From Aminipila sp047974845 (lineage in GTDB: Bacteria; Bacillota; Clostridia; Peptostreptococcales; Anaerovoracaceae): 38,889 nucleotides of DNA. The stretch lies in contig JBKECQ010000077.1 in assembly GCA_047974845.1 (NCBI GenBank), positions 1-38,889 on the forward strand. Direction: 5' to 3'. Shown here piece after piece: positions 14,835 through 22,943 of this stretch. The stretch's first letter is position 1. The number at the start of each line of letters is the position of its first letter. A program made the translations under genes and the position numbers. Below the pieces are notes generated by a model. It was not told the origin of the DNA, did not search any database, and worked only from the letters and a program-made list of their open reading frames with translations.

Positions 14835-16205
14835 ATGGTACTAAGAACAAAGCTGTTTGGGCACAACTATGAGTTTAAGTCGCTAAGAGAAGTAATGGCC
14901 AAAGCAAACGAAGAAAAATCTGGTGATAAACTGGCTGGGATTGCGGCTGAATCTGCAGAAGAGAGAGTAGCTGCTAAGGTAGTGTTATCTCATATTACGT
15001 TGTCAGAGATTAGAAACACACCGGCAGTTCCGTATGAGGAAGATGAGGTAACTAGAATTATTCAAGATGCGGTGAATGAATCAATTTACAGTGAATTCAA
15101 GAATATGACAGTTGCAGAGTTCAGAGAGTGGTTGTTAGATGAGAAAACCACATCATCAATGATTAGAAGAGCTTCAAGGGGAATAACAAGCGAAATTGTA
15201 GCTGCTGTATGTAAACTGATGAGTAATCTGGATTTAATTTATTGTTCAAGGAAAATGCGAGTGTCAGCTCATTGTAATACAACAATAGGTTTGCCTGGAA
15301 CATTTTCATCAAGACTGCAACCAAACCACACAACCGATGATCCAAAAGGAATTATGGCATCTGTTATGGAGGGGCTAAGCCTTGGTTGCGGAGATGCAGT
15401 TATAGGGCTGAACCCGGTTGATGATTCGGTAGAGAGTGTTGCAAGAATATTAAAGAGCTTTGATGAATTTAAGAATAAATGGGAAATTCCTACACAGATA
15501 TGTGTTCTGGCTCACGTAACTACTCAGACAGAAGCAGCAGATAAGTTTAATGCACCTATAGACTTGATGTTCCAGTCTATAGCAGGTTCGCAAAAAGGAA
15601 ACGAGGCCTTTGGACTTACTGCCACAATGCTTGATGAGGGCAGAGATATGATGCTGAAAAAGGGAACCTCTACAGGCCCGAATGTAATGTATTTTGAGAC
15701 AGGTCAGGGCTCGGAATTATCTTCAGAGGCACATAATGGTTGGGATCAAGTAACAATGGAAGCTCGTTGCTATGGTTTTGCAAAAAGATATAATCCTTTC
15801 TTAGTAAATACAGTTGTTGGGTTTATAGGACCGGAATATTTATATGACTCAAAACAAGTTATTCGTGCAGGATTGGAGGACCACTTTATGGGTAAGCTGT
15901 CAGGCATTCCAATGGGATGTGACGCTTGCTACACAAACCACATGAAGGCAGACCAAAACGACATAGAAAATTTAGCTACTCTACTGGTATCGGCAGGATG
16001 TAACTATATAATGGGCGTTCCGCAAGGTGATGACTGTATGCTTATGTACCAATGCACAGGGTATCATGAAGCCGCGGCACTTAGAGAAGTGTTTGGCTTA
16101 CGTCCAATAAAAGAATTCGATATGTGGTTAGAAAAAATGGGATTTTCTGAGAACGGAAAGCTAACTCCACTTGCAGGAGATGCTTCAGTATTTATGAAAA
16201 AATAG
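14835..16205 (+). CDS. eutB: Ethanolamine ammonia-lyase large subunit EutB
   Basis: The 456-residue protein has the normal length for EutB. Characteristic stretches include IGLPGTFSSRLQPNHTTDDP near the middle and YFETGQGSELSS further on. It forms the TIM-barrel catalytic subunit that binds ethanolamine and, with EutC, adenosylcobalamin, yielding acetaldehyde and ammonia in the microcompartment lumen. The ribosome site AGAGGAAAGGA is slightly distant; a second purine run AAGAAGAGAG is closer. It lies between eutA and eutC, as in most eut loci. Confidence 0.96.
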   Translation: MVLRTKLFGHNYEFKSLREVMAKANEEKSGDKLAGIAAESAEERVAAKVVLSHITLSEIRNTPAVPYEEDEVTRIIQDAVNESIYSEFKNMTVAEFREWLLDEKTTSSMIRRASRGITSEIVAAVCKLMSNLDLIYCSRKMRVSAHCNTTIGLPGTFSSRLQPNHTTDDPKGIMASVMEGLSLGCGDAVIGLNPVDDSVESVARILKSFDEFKNKWEIPTQICVLAHVTTQTEAADKFNAPIDLMFQSIAGSQKGNEAFGLTATMLDEGRDMMLKKGTSTGPNVMYFETGQGSELSSEAHNGWDQVTMEARCYGFAKRYNPFLVNTVVGFIGPEYLYDSKQVIRAGLEDHFMGKLSGIPMGCDACYTNHMKADQNDIENLATLLVSAGCNYIMGVPQGDDCMLMYQCTGYHEAAALREVFGLRPIKEFDMWLEKMGFSENGKLTPLAGDASVFMKK

Positions 16206-16220
16206 GAAGGAGGTTCAAAT

Positions 16221-17108
16221 ATGGAAACTGGAGATTTAAAGCTAATCATTGAACAGGTTATAAAAGAGATGAAGCTTGTTAATTCAGAAGCGGAGCAAAA
16301 TATTCAAACTTTAGATGGTAAAGAAGTTGCACCGGTTTGTGAGGAAGGTTGTATACCGGATGTTACAGAGGTTGATATTAGAAAACAATACTTAGTAAAG
16401 GAACCTCAAAACGCAGAAGCGTATTATGAACTTAAACAATATGCACCGTGTAGGCTTGGAATAGGTAAAGCAGGTGCAAGATATAAAACTGACCCGTTGC
16501 TACAGTTTAGAGCAGCACATTCAGCGGCACAGGACGCAGTGTTTAGTGATGTAGATTCTGAATTTGTAGAAAGGATGAACTTATTTACAGTTACGACCCA
16601 ATGTGACTCAAAGGATATATATTTGACCAGACCCGATTTAGGAAGAAAGCTTAGTGCTGAGGCTGTAGAAACCATAAAAGAAAAATGCAAGAAAAATCCT
16701 ACTGTACAAATATATGTAGCAGATGGATTGTCATCAGCTTCTGTTGCGGCTAACATTCAGGATTTACTTCCGGCTATTATGCAGGGGCTACAAAGCTACG
16801 GTATTGATACGGGAACACCATTCTTTGTAAAGTACGGCAGAGTTGGAGTTATGGATGAAATCTCTGAAATAACCGGAGCTGAAGTGACTTGTACACTAAT
16901 AGGTGAAAGACCGGGACTTATTACAGCGGAATCAATGAGTGCTTATATTGCATACAAGGCAACTGTAGGAATGCCGGAGGCTAGAAGAACCGTAGTATCT
17001 AATATACATAGATCAGGAACATTGCCTGTAGAAGCAGGGGCACATATTGCAGAAATTATTAAAATAATGCTAGAGAAAAAGGCTAGTGGCACTAACTTGA
17101 AATTGTAA
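16221..17108 (+). CDS. eutC: Ethanolamine ammonia-lyase small subunit EutC
   Basis: The 295-residue protein has a cobalamin-binding core with DGLSSASVAANIQDLLPA and TCTLIGERPGL. Its first 20 residues (METGDLKLIIEQVIKEMKLV) form an amphipathic helix, followed by a loosely conserved linker to about residue 60. Such extensions act as encapsulation signals in EutC. It forms the active lyase with EutB, with a good ribosome site GGAAGGAGG and 15 bases between the genes. Confidence 0.95.
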   Translation: METGDLKLIIEQVIKEMKLVNSEAEQNIQTLDGKEVAPVCEEGCIPDVTEVDIRKQYLVKEPQNAEAYYELKQYAPCRLGIGKAGARYKTDPLLQFRAAHSAAQDAVFSDVDSEFVERMNLFTVTTQCDSKDIYLTRPDLGRKLSAEAVETIKEKCKKNPTVQIYVADGLSSASVAANIQDLLPAIMQGLQSYGIDTGTPFFVKYGRVGVMDEISEITGAEVTCTLIGERPGLITAESMSAYIAYKATVGMPEARRTVVSNIHRSGTLPVEAGAHIAEIIKIMLEKKASGTNLKL

Positions 17109-17127
17109 TAAAGGGAGGAAAGAAAAG

Positions 17128-17778
17128 ATGAAAAGAGATCCCGTTAAGGCGACAGTATTATCAACAAAGGTTATTGCAAATGTTAATAAGGAATTGGCAG
17201 AGCAATTAAATTTGACTCCGGATCAAAGATCTATTGGTTTGATTACAGTAGATTGTGATGATGTAACTTATACTGCTTTAGATGAAGCAACTAAGGCAGC
17301 AGATGTAAAAGTTGTTTATGCAAAAAGCTTTTACGGCGGTGCTGCAAACGCAAATACAAAGTTGGCAGGAGAAATTATAGGAATATTAGCAGGGCCAAAT
17401 CCGGCAGAAATAAAAAGCGGGCTTAAAGCGTGCGTTGATTTTATAGAAAATGCAGCTCACTTTATTTCAGCAAATGAGGACGACAGTATCGTATACTATG
17501 CACATTGCATATCCAGAACAGGCTCGTATCTATCAGAGGGTGCAGGAATTAAAGAAGGTGAAGCTATTGCCTATCTAATTGCGCCTCCTCTTGAAGCAAT
17601 GTATGGTGTTGATGCGGCGATGAAGGCAGCGGATGTAAGTATGTGTGTTTTATATGCACCTCCTTCAGAAACAAACTTTGGTGGAGCATTGCTAACAGGA
17701 AGTCAGTCAGCCTGTAAAGCGGCCTGCGATGCTTTTGCAGCAGCAGTTGAATTCGTTGCAGATAATCCAATCGAATAA
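17128..17778 (+). CDS. eutL: Microcompartment shell protein EutL (tandem BMC trimer)
   Basis: The 216-residue protein contains two circularly permuted BMC domains, with typical NLTPDQRSIGLITVDCDDV near the N-terminus and GGALLTGSQSACKAACDAF near the C-terminus. EutL trimers form flat tiles with a large gated pore thought to admit cofactors or substrates. The ribosome site is GGGAGGAAAG. It follows eutC at 19 bases. Confidence 0.95.
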   Translation: MKRDPVKATVLSTKVIANVNKELAEQLNLTPDQRSIGLITVDCDDVTYTALDEATKAADVKVVYAKSFYGGAANANTKLAGEIIGILAGPNPAEIKSGLKACVDFIENAAHFISANEDDSIVYYAHCISRTGSYLSEGAGIKEGEAIAYLIAPPLEAMYGVDAAMKAADVSMCVLYAPPSETNFGGALLTGSQSACKAACDAFAAAVEFVADNPIE

Positions 17779-17795
17779 ACGAAAGGATATAGAGT

Positions 17796-18416
17796 ATGGA
17801 TGCATTAGGAATGATAGAGGTATATGGCTACCTAAGTGCAGTGGAAGCATTGGATAGTGCATTAAAGTCGGCAAATGTCACTTTTCACAGTTTGACAAAA
17901 GTAACGGGTGGATTGGTAACGGTTATGGTTGTTGGAGATGTGGGGGCTATAAAAGCTGCAATGGATGCTGCAGCATCATCTGCCGAAAGGGTAGGAAATG
18001 TAATTTCTGTCCATGTTATTCCTAGACCAGCAGAGTCTGTATTTAATTTGACAAAGTCTAGCTCTGAGAGTGTTAAAGAAAATAATGTTACAGAGAACAA
18101 TGTTACAGGTAGCAATGTTACCGATAATAATATTACAGACAACAACGTTACAGGTAGCAATGTAGAAGCTGTAGATGAAAAAATTGAATCTCAGGAGAAT
18201 AATTCAATAACTCATAAAGAAATAGAAGCCGAGGAAAAAACAAAAATATATGGCAATATGAAAAAGGATGAACTAATTAAGAAAACCGTTGAGGAATTAA
18301 GACATATTGCAAGGGCACTTCATATGGGTACGATGACAAAAAATGAAATTAAATTTGCAAAGAAGAAACAACTGATTGATGAAATTTGCAAGTTTAATGA
18401 AAGGAGAGATAAGTAA
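17796..18416 (+). CDS. BMC shell protein with asparagine/threonine linker and Rho-N/SAP-like C-terminal domain
   Basis: Residues 1-86 are a standard EutM-like BMC domain (DALGMIEVYGYLSAVEALD; GGLVTVMVVGDVGAIKAA). Residues about 95-123 form a five-residue repeat (ENNVT, GSNVT, DNNIT). An acidic linker leads to residues 155-206: MKKDELIKKTVEELRHIA followed by a basic segment ending KKKQLIDEICKF, the pattern of Rho-N/SAP helical nucleic-acid-binding domains. E. coli EutK also joins a BMC domain to a nucleic-acid-binding-like tail, but of another fold. This may link shell to RNA, DNA or another protein. It sits between eutL and eutE and has only one base before the next start. Confidence 0.88.
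   Translation: MDALGMIEVYGYLSAVEALDSALKSANVTFHSLTKVTGGLVTVMVVGDVGAIKAAMDAAASSAERVGNVISVHVIPRPAESVFNLTKSSSESVKENNVTENNVTGSNVTDNNITDNNVTGSNVEAVDEKIESQENNSITHKEIEAEEKTKIYGNMKKDELIKKTVEELRHIARALHMGTMTKNEIKFAKKKQLIDEICKFNERRDK
18078..18164 (+). repeat. In-gene 15-bp repeat coding N-N-V-T pentads
   Basis: About six copies of a five-codon unit, with alternating ENN, GSN and DNN starts, code the linker of the BMC fusion. Copies differ by a few bases, so copy number may vary by slippage without breaking the frame. Confidence 0.7.
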
Positions 18417-19889
18417 ATGCTTCTATATGACAAGGATTTACTATCTGTGCAAGAGGTTCGAGATCTGGTAGAACGTGCAAAGGAAGCACAAAAGCAATTG
18501 GCAGAAAAGACACAAGAAGAGGTAGATAAAATTGTTAAATCTATTGCTGAGTCTGGTGTACGAAATGCTAAAAGACTAGGGCAATTAGCACACGACGAAA
18601 CTGGATTTGGAATTGCGGCAGATAAAGAAATAAAAAATATTTTTGGAAGTGTTGGTGTCTATGACAGAATTAAAGACATCAAAACTGTAGGAGTTATAAA
18701 AAGGGATGAAACAGCTGGTACATATGCGGTGGCTGTTCCTGTGGGAGTAATAGCCGGTTTAATTCCGTCTACAAATCCAACCTCAACAGTATTTTATAAG
18801 TCTGAAATAGCAATAAAAGCAGGAAATGCAATAGTATTTTCACCTCACCCAAATGCATTGAATTGCATAGTGGAAACCGTAAAGGTTATAAGGCAGGCTA
18901 TTGCAGAGGCAGGGGGAAATGAAAACTTAGTCTCTTGCATATCACTGCCAACAGTTCAGGCTACAGATGTATTAATGAGTCATCCTGATATATCTTTGAT
19001 TTTAGCAACGGGAGGTTCTGCAATGGTCAGGGCTGCCTATTCTTCAGGAACACCGGCAATAGGTGTTGGTCCTGGGAATGGGCCTGCATACATAGAAAAA
19101 AGTGCAGATATTGAAAATGCAGTAAAATGCATAATAGACTCAAAAACCTTTGACAATGGAACCATATGCGCATCAGAACAATCCGTCATTTGTGAAGATG
19201 CAATGAGGGATATAGTTCAAAAAGAAATGGAAAAACAAGGAGCATATTTTCTAAGCGTAGAAGAAAGAGAGAAATTGGGAAACTTTATTCTTCGATCCAA
19301 TGGAACTATGAATCCAATGATTGTTGGCAAAAGTGTTCAGGTAATCGCAGATTTAGCGGGAATAAGTATACCTGTTGACACTAAAGTTTTGGTAGCAGAT
19401 GAAAACGGAGTAGGTAGGGGGCACCCTTACTCAAATGAGAAGTTGGCTCCTATATTAGGCTTTTATACTGCACCGGACTATAAAGGTGTGTGCGATAGAT
19501 GTACAGAGATTTTATACTATGAAGGCGCAGGCCATACCTTTATAATACATACACAAAACCAAGAAATTATTGAGTATTTTGCTCATAGAATTCCGGTTTC
19601 AAGGTTTATAATCAATAGCCCGGGGGCACTGGGAGGCATAGGTGCTTCTACAGGATTGATGCCTTCACTAACGTTAGGTTGTGGAGCGGTTGGAGGAAGT
19701 GCAACAAGTGAAAATGTTGGACCGGAGCAACTGTACAACTTGAGATATGTAGCAGTAGGGCAAAAAAGCCTTGATCAAATAAGGAAAGAAGCAAATGAAG
19801 CTCAGATAAAACCTCAGACGATTAATATAGACTCAAAGATGATAGATGAGGTTATAAGAGAAATAATCAAGCAGTTTGAAGCAATTTAG
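18417..19889 (+). CDS. eutE: CoA-acylating acetaldehyde dehydrogenase EutE
   Basis: The 490-residue protein has the aldehyde dehydrogenase layout. The cofactor-binding segment has IPSTNPTSTVFYKSEIAIKA, and the catalytic cysteine is C251 in DNGTICASEQS. It converts acetaldehyde, NAD and CoA to acetyl-CoA. It carries no alcohol dehydrogenase domain, so it is not AdhE. The C-terminal helix (DSKMIDEVIREIIKQFEAI) is amphipathic and resembles microcompartment encapsulation peptides. The start lies right after the stop of the BMC fusion gene with AAAGGAGAG inside that gene, so the two are coupled. Confidence 0.94.
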   Translation: MLLYDKDLLSVQEVRDLVERAKEAQKQLAEKTQEEVDKIVKSIAESGVRNAKRLGQLAHDETGFGIAADKEIKNIFGSVGVYDRIKDIKTVGVIKRDETAGTYAVAVPVGVIAGLIPSTNPTSTVFYKSEIAIKAGNAIVFSPHPNALNCIVETVKVIRQAIAEAGGNENLVSCISLPTVQATDVLMSHPDISLILATGGSAMVRAAYSSGTPAIGVGPGNGPAYIEKSADIENAVKCIIDSKTFDNGTICASEQSVICEDAMRDIVQKEMEKQGAYFLSVEEREKLGNFILRSNGTMNPMIVGKSVQVIADLAGISIPVDTKVLVADENGVGRGHPYSNEKLAPILGFYTAPDYKGVCDRCTEILYYEGAGHTFIIHTQNQEIIEYFAHRIPVSRFIINSPGALGGIGASTGLMPSLTLGCGAVGGSATSENVGPEQLYNLRYVAVGQKSLDQIRKEANEAQIKPQTINIDSKMIDEVIREIIKQFEAI

Positions 19890-19894
19890 TTTGG

Positions 19895-19918
19895 GTGAGA
19901 TATTCAAAATATACTCAC
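19895..19918 (+). promoter_or_regulatory. Intercistronic hairpin before eutM
   Basis: GTGAG-ATATT pairs with AATAT-A-CTCAC (one bulged A, 3-nt loop). No T-run follows. It may be a processing or stabilising structure that raises the level of the shell-gene message downstream. Confidence 0.4.
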
Positions 19919-19943
19919 AATGAAGATTAAGGAGGAAAACAAA

Positions 19944-20228
19944 ATGACAGCAGTTCAAGCTTTAGGAATGGTTGAAACAAAAGGGTTAGTTGGTTCAATA
20001 GAGGCAGCAGATGCAATGGTAAAGGCTGCAAACGTAACTTTAATTGGAAAAGAGCATGTAGGCGGTGGTTTGGTAACTGTTATGGTTAAAGGTGATGTAG
20101 GTGCTGTAAAGGCTGCCACAGATGCCGGAGCAGCAGCAGCAGAGAGAGTAGGAGAATTAATTTCTGTTCACGTAATTCCTAGACCACACGAAGAGGTTGA
20201 GTTTATCCTGCCGGCTTTAAATAAATAA
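19944..20228 (+). CDS. eutM: Major microcompartment shell protein EutM
   Basis: The ATG at 19944 follows AAGGAGGAAAAC; an upstream in-frame ATG at 19920 would place the ribosome site inside the gene. The 94-residue protein is one BMC domain (QALGMVETKGLVGSIEAAD; GGGLVTVMVKGDVGAVKAA; VHVIPRPHEEV). Hexamers tile the flat shell facets and the central pore passes small substrates. It is closely related to the BMC part of the protein coded at 17796. Confidence 0.95.
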   Translation: MTAVQALGMVETKGLVGSIEAADAMVKAANVTLIGKEHVGGGLVTVMVKGDVGAVKAATDAGAAAAERVGELISVHVIPRPHEEVEFILPALNK

Positions 20229-20260
20229 ACTATTTAATTTAAAGGTGGGAGGTGATGGCG

Positions 20261-21046
20261 TTGAAGGTTGTAACAGAGGCTTTGCTGAGAGATGAACTTA
20301 GAAATACTCAACCGGATTTTTATTGCATACCGGAAGGGAGCTTGTTATCTCCGGCTGCTCGTGAGTATTTGCAGCAACGCAAAATAAAAATTTTAAAGGA
20401 ACCACCAACAGAAAACTGTGAACAAAGTGCGGTGAGAAAGATTGAGGAAGTTACTCCAAAAAGTTTAAGTCAGGACTGTAAGCCTTGGGAACCTGCATAT
20501 ATGGATTTTAATACAGGTGGATTTTATAAAGAAAAGCCAGAGCATATGTGTCAAATACAAGGCAATATGCTAGTAGAAAAATGCCATCCAAGAATAGCTT
20601 TTAGAGGAAAGCTTGATACAACTCAAACCAAAATTATTTTATATCAAGCACTAATTGCTGAATCGGGAAGTTACTCAAAACTTATTGAGGATTTAAATAG
20701 TGTGTTAGCTTCAATGAATAATATTATGAGATGCGATGCTCTTGACGAAAAACTTGAGAGCGAAATTATAATAGGCTTCACCCACAAGGAATTACATGAC
20801 AGATCTCATAATCCTATGAAATATTTTGGTATAAAACAGATGCTATTGCCTGATTACACCATGGGTAAACAATATGCAATGCTTAATCAGTTGAGGGCTT
20901 CTATAAGAGAAGTTGAGGTTTCTGCAACCGCTGCATTTTATCAGAATGGGAAGTGTAGTCGAATTGATATTATTGAAGAGCTTAACCGTTTATCCAGTGC
21001 GCTTCATGTAATGATGTGCAAATGGCTGGCGGGAGAGTACCGATAG
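20261..21046 (+). CDS. eutT: Cobalamin adenosyltransferase EutT
   Basis: The TTG at 20261 is favoured: GTGGGAGG ends 8 nt before it, whereas GTG 20252 and ATG 20255 overlap that site. It gives about 262 residues. The N-terminal 40 residues (VTEALLRDEL, then PEGSLLSPAAREYLQQRKIKIL) resemble a small domain also seen at the end of the protein coded at 21767. The core after about residue 100 (FRGKLDTTQTKI) is EutT/PduO-like. It transfers the adenosyl group from ATP to cob(I)alamin, supplying EutBC. I do not see the CCxxC metal motif described for Salmonella EutT. Confidence 0.87.
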   Translation: MKVVTEALLRDELRNTQPDFYCIPEGSLLSPAAREYLQQRKIKILKEPPTENCEQSAVRKIEEVTPKSLSQDCKPWEPAYMDFNTGGFYKEKPEHMCQIQGNMLVEKCHPRIAFRGKLDTTQTKIILYQALIAESGSYSKLIEDLNSVLASMNNIMRCDALDEKLESEIIIGFTHKELHDRSHNPMKYFGIKQMLLPDYTMGKQYAMLNQLRASIREVEVSATAAFYQNGKCSRIDIIEELNRLSSALHVMMCKWLAGEYR

Positions 21047-21059
21047 AGGAGATTAGGTA

Positions 21060-21668
21060 ATGGAACATTTAGCAATGGCAGTAACAGAGATACTCCTGTC
21101 AAAAGGAATTATTCAAGTAGAAACTTCTGCAAGGCATGTTCATCTAAGTAAGGGTGATGTAGAGCAGTTATTTGGTGTTGGTTATATTTTAAAGAAAAAA
21201 AGGAATCTTTCCCAAAAAGGGCAATACGTTTGTGAAGAGAAGGTCACTCTTGTTGGGTCAAAAGGTGAAAAAAAACTTTCGGTATTAGGACCAACTAGGG
21301 AGAAGACACAAATAGAGATTTCACAAGGAGATTGTCTGTCACTGGGAATGGATGCGCCAATAAGATTATCCGGTGACCTTTTAGCTTCCGGGTCGGCTGT
21401 GCTTAAAGGTCCCAATGGAGTTGTGGCTTTAACGGAAGGTGCAATAATAGCCAAAGCTCATATACATATGACTCCGGAATTGGCAGAGAAGTTAGGGATT
21501 AGAGACAGGGCTAAAGTAGCGGTAGAGCTCTTTACCGAAAGACCGGTTCTTATAAAGGATGTTATAGTTCGGGTCAGTCAGGACGCCACAAGCAAAGTTC
21601 ATATTGATACTGACGAGTCAAATGCGGCTGGATGTAAAGGTTTTACCTTGGGGCGAATTATTCAATAA
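21060..21668 (+). CDS. eutD: PduL-type phosphotransacylase (EutD)
   Basis: The 202-residue protein has the PduL zinc-binding histidines: SARHVHLS (about 23-30), AKAHIHMTP and KVHIDTDESNAA. It converts acetyl-CoA to acetyl phosphate and frees CoA for EutE in the lumen. It is unrelated in sequence to the Pta-like EutD of Salmonella. The first 15 residues form a short hydrophobic helix that may be an encapsulation signal. The ribosome site is AGAGGAG. Confidence 0.92.
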   Translation: MEHLAMAVTEILLSKGIIQVETSARHVHLSKGDVEQLFGVGYILKKKRNLSQKGQYVCEEKVTLVGSKGEKKLSVLGPTREKTQIEISQGDCLSLGMDAPIRLSGDLLASGSAVLKGPNGVVALTEGAIIAKAHIHMTPELAEKLGIRDRAKVAVELFTERPVLIKDVIVRVSQDATSKVHIDTDESNAAGCKGFTLGRIIQ

Positions 21669-21686
21669 AGATTGAGATGGTATAAC

Positions 21687-21741
21687 AGTGCAGTGTATAT
21701 AGTGTAAAAGTCTGATAAATGGCACAGGGATACACTGCACT
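21687..21741 (+). promoter_or_regulatory. 12-bp perfect inverted repeat in the leader of the eut_hyp gene
   Basis: Arms 21687-21698 and 21730-21741 (core GTGCAGTGTAT) enclose 31 bases. No T-run follows, and the ribosome site AAAGGAGGAG starts about 12 bases downstream. It may control stability, processing or translation at this break in the operon, or be a protein-binding site. Confidence 0.5.
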
Positions 21742-21766
21742 AGAAACAAAAGGAAAGGAGGAGTGT

Positions 21767-22543
21767 ATGGAGTTAAATGATTTAATAAATCAAATTGCAG
21801 TAAGGGTAGCAGAAAAAATATCCGCCATTGAAGAAAAGGGTATTGAGTCAGGTGATGATAGTAGACCAAAACTACTTATATTATCTGAGTGTCACAGCAA
21901 TCCTTGTCATGATTTAATGTCATGTCCAAAAATAAATGAAAGTTATAATGTACTCTGTGCTTTGAGCCAAGAATATTCATGCCAGTTAGATACAGTTGAT
22001 ACTGTGGTAATTCGTAGCCTTAGCTTAAGTGCCTTAACTAAAATAGCTCAAGGCATAGCAGATACTCCTTTCACAGAAATGGCAGTAAAGGCTATTTTAC
22101 TGGGAAAAAAGATTTTTATTCCTATTGAAGAAACAGAAATCTATAGTTATAGGGAGACGGCTCCAAAGCTATATTATGGCATGATGATGCGTTACATAGA
22201 GCAACTTAAAAATGCAGGTGTTTATTTTTGCAATATTAACAGCCTTTCGGATGATATTTGCAGTAAGCAATGCCTTTTAGAAAGCAATTGCCATAACGGG
22301 CATGAGGGCGTGTTTGATGAAAAATCCAACCAAGTAATAGCTGAACCGCACATAAATGAAAGCTCTTTCTGTGAGGACTCTAAAGTATCGGTAACAATAA
22401 ATAAACGTGTTATTACAGAGAGGGATATAAGAATAGCATATGAAGAAAAGGCACAGATTGTATGCATAAAAAATGGAACAATTATTACTGATTTGGCTAA
22501 AGAATACGCAGGTCAAAGAGGTATTTCTTTTAGCAAAAGTTAA
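21767..22543 (+). CDS. Ethanolamine utilization protein of unknown role (eut_hyp-like)
   Basis: The start at 21767 follows a strong AAAGGAGGAG; an earlier frame from 21719 runs through the inverted repeat. The 258-residue protein has an N-terminal amphipathic helix (NDLINQIAVRVAEKI), a middle region with CHSNPCHDLMSCP and a run of Cys, and a C-terminal segment (ITERDIRIAYEEK, GTIITDLAKEYAGQRGISF) that matches the EutT N-terminal module in pattern. Firmicute eut loci often have a protein of this kind between the eutD and eutN genes, described only as hypothetical. The central fold may be flavoprotein-like; this is a guess. Confidence 0.75.
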   Translation: MELNDLINQIAVRVAEKISAIEEKGIESGDDSRPKLLILSECHSNPCHDLMSCPKINESYNVLCALSQEYSCQLDTVDTVVIRSLSLSALTKIAQGIADTPFTEMAVKAILLGKKIFIPIEETEIYSYRETAPKLYYGMMMRYIEQLKNAGVYFCNINSLSDDICSKQCLLESNCHNGHEGVFDEKSNQVIAEPHINESSFCEDSKVSVTINKRVITERDIRIAYEEKAQIVCIKNGTIITDLAKEYAGQRGISFSKS

Positions 22544-22631
22544 TTGCTCGTAAAAGCCGTTAGTGGAATGTTGAGTGTAAAGAGTAGGGGATAAGCGAAC
22601 TAGTTCGCATGAACCTGAAATGGAGGCAAAA

Positions 22632-22913
22632 ATGAAGGTTGCAAAGGTAATAGGTAACATTTGGGCAACAAGAAAAGAGGATAGCCTATCAGGTCTAAAA
22701 TTAATGATATTAAGACCCATAGACCTTTTAGATGAACATAATTTTCAAACTCCTATTGTTGCTGCTGATATTATTGGAGCAGGAGTGGGCGAAACCGTTT
22801 TATTTGTTTCGGGTAGCTCGGCACGAAGCGCGGTGGGAGATTCATCTATACCGGTTGATGCAACAATAGTGGGTATTGTAGATGATAAAGAAATAAATGA
22901 ATCAGTATTGTAA
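22632..22913 (+). CDS. eutN: Microcompartment vertex protein EutN (CcmL/BMV)
   Basis: The ATG at 22632 follows TGGAGG; an in-frame ATG at 22620 overlaps that site. The 93-residue protein is a single EutN/CcmL domain: KVIGNIWATRKEDSLSGLKL at the start and GAGVGETVLFVSGSSAR in the middle. Such pentamers cap the shell vertices. The 5' gap holds a GCGAAC-TA-GTTCGC palindrome at 22595-22608. Confidence 0.95.
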   Translation: MKVAKVIGNIWATRKEDSLSGLKLMILRPIDLLDEHNFQTPIVAADIIGAGVGETVLFVSGSSARSAVGDSSIPVDATIVGIVDDKEINESVL

Positions 22914-22943
22914 TTAATACAATGCGCTAAAAGAGGTGAGCTG

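Noticed and set aside
22595..22608. Palindrome GCGAAC-TA-GTTCGC before eutN as an ANTAR site
   Set aside because: It has a 2-base centre, not a hexaloop, and no terminator follows.
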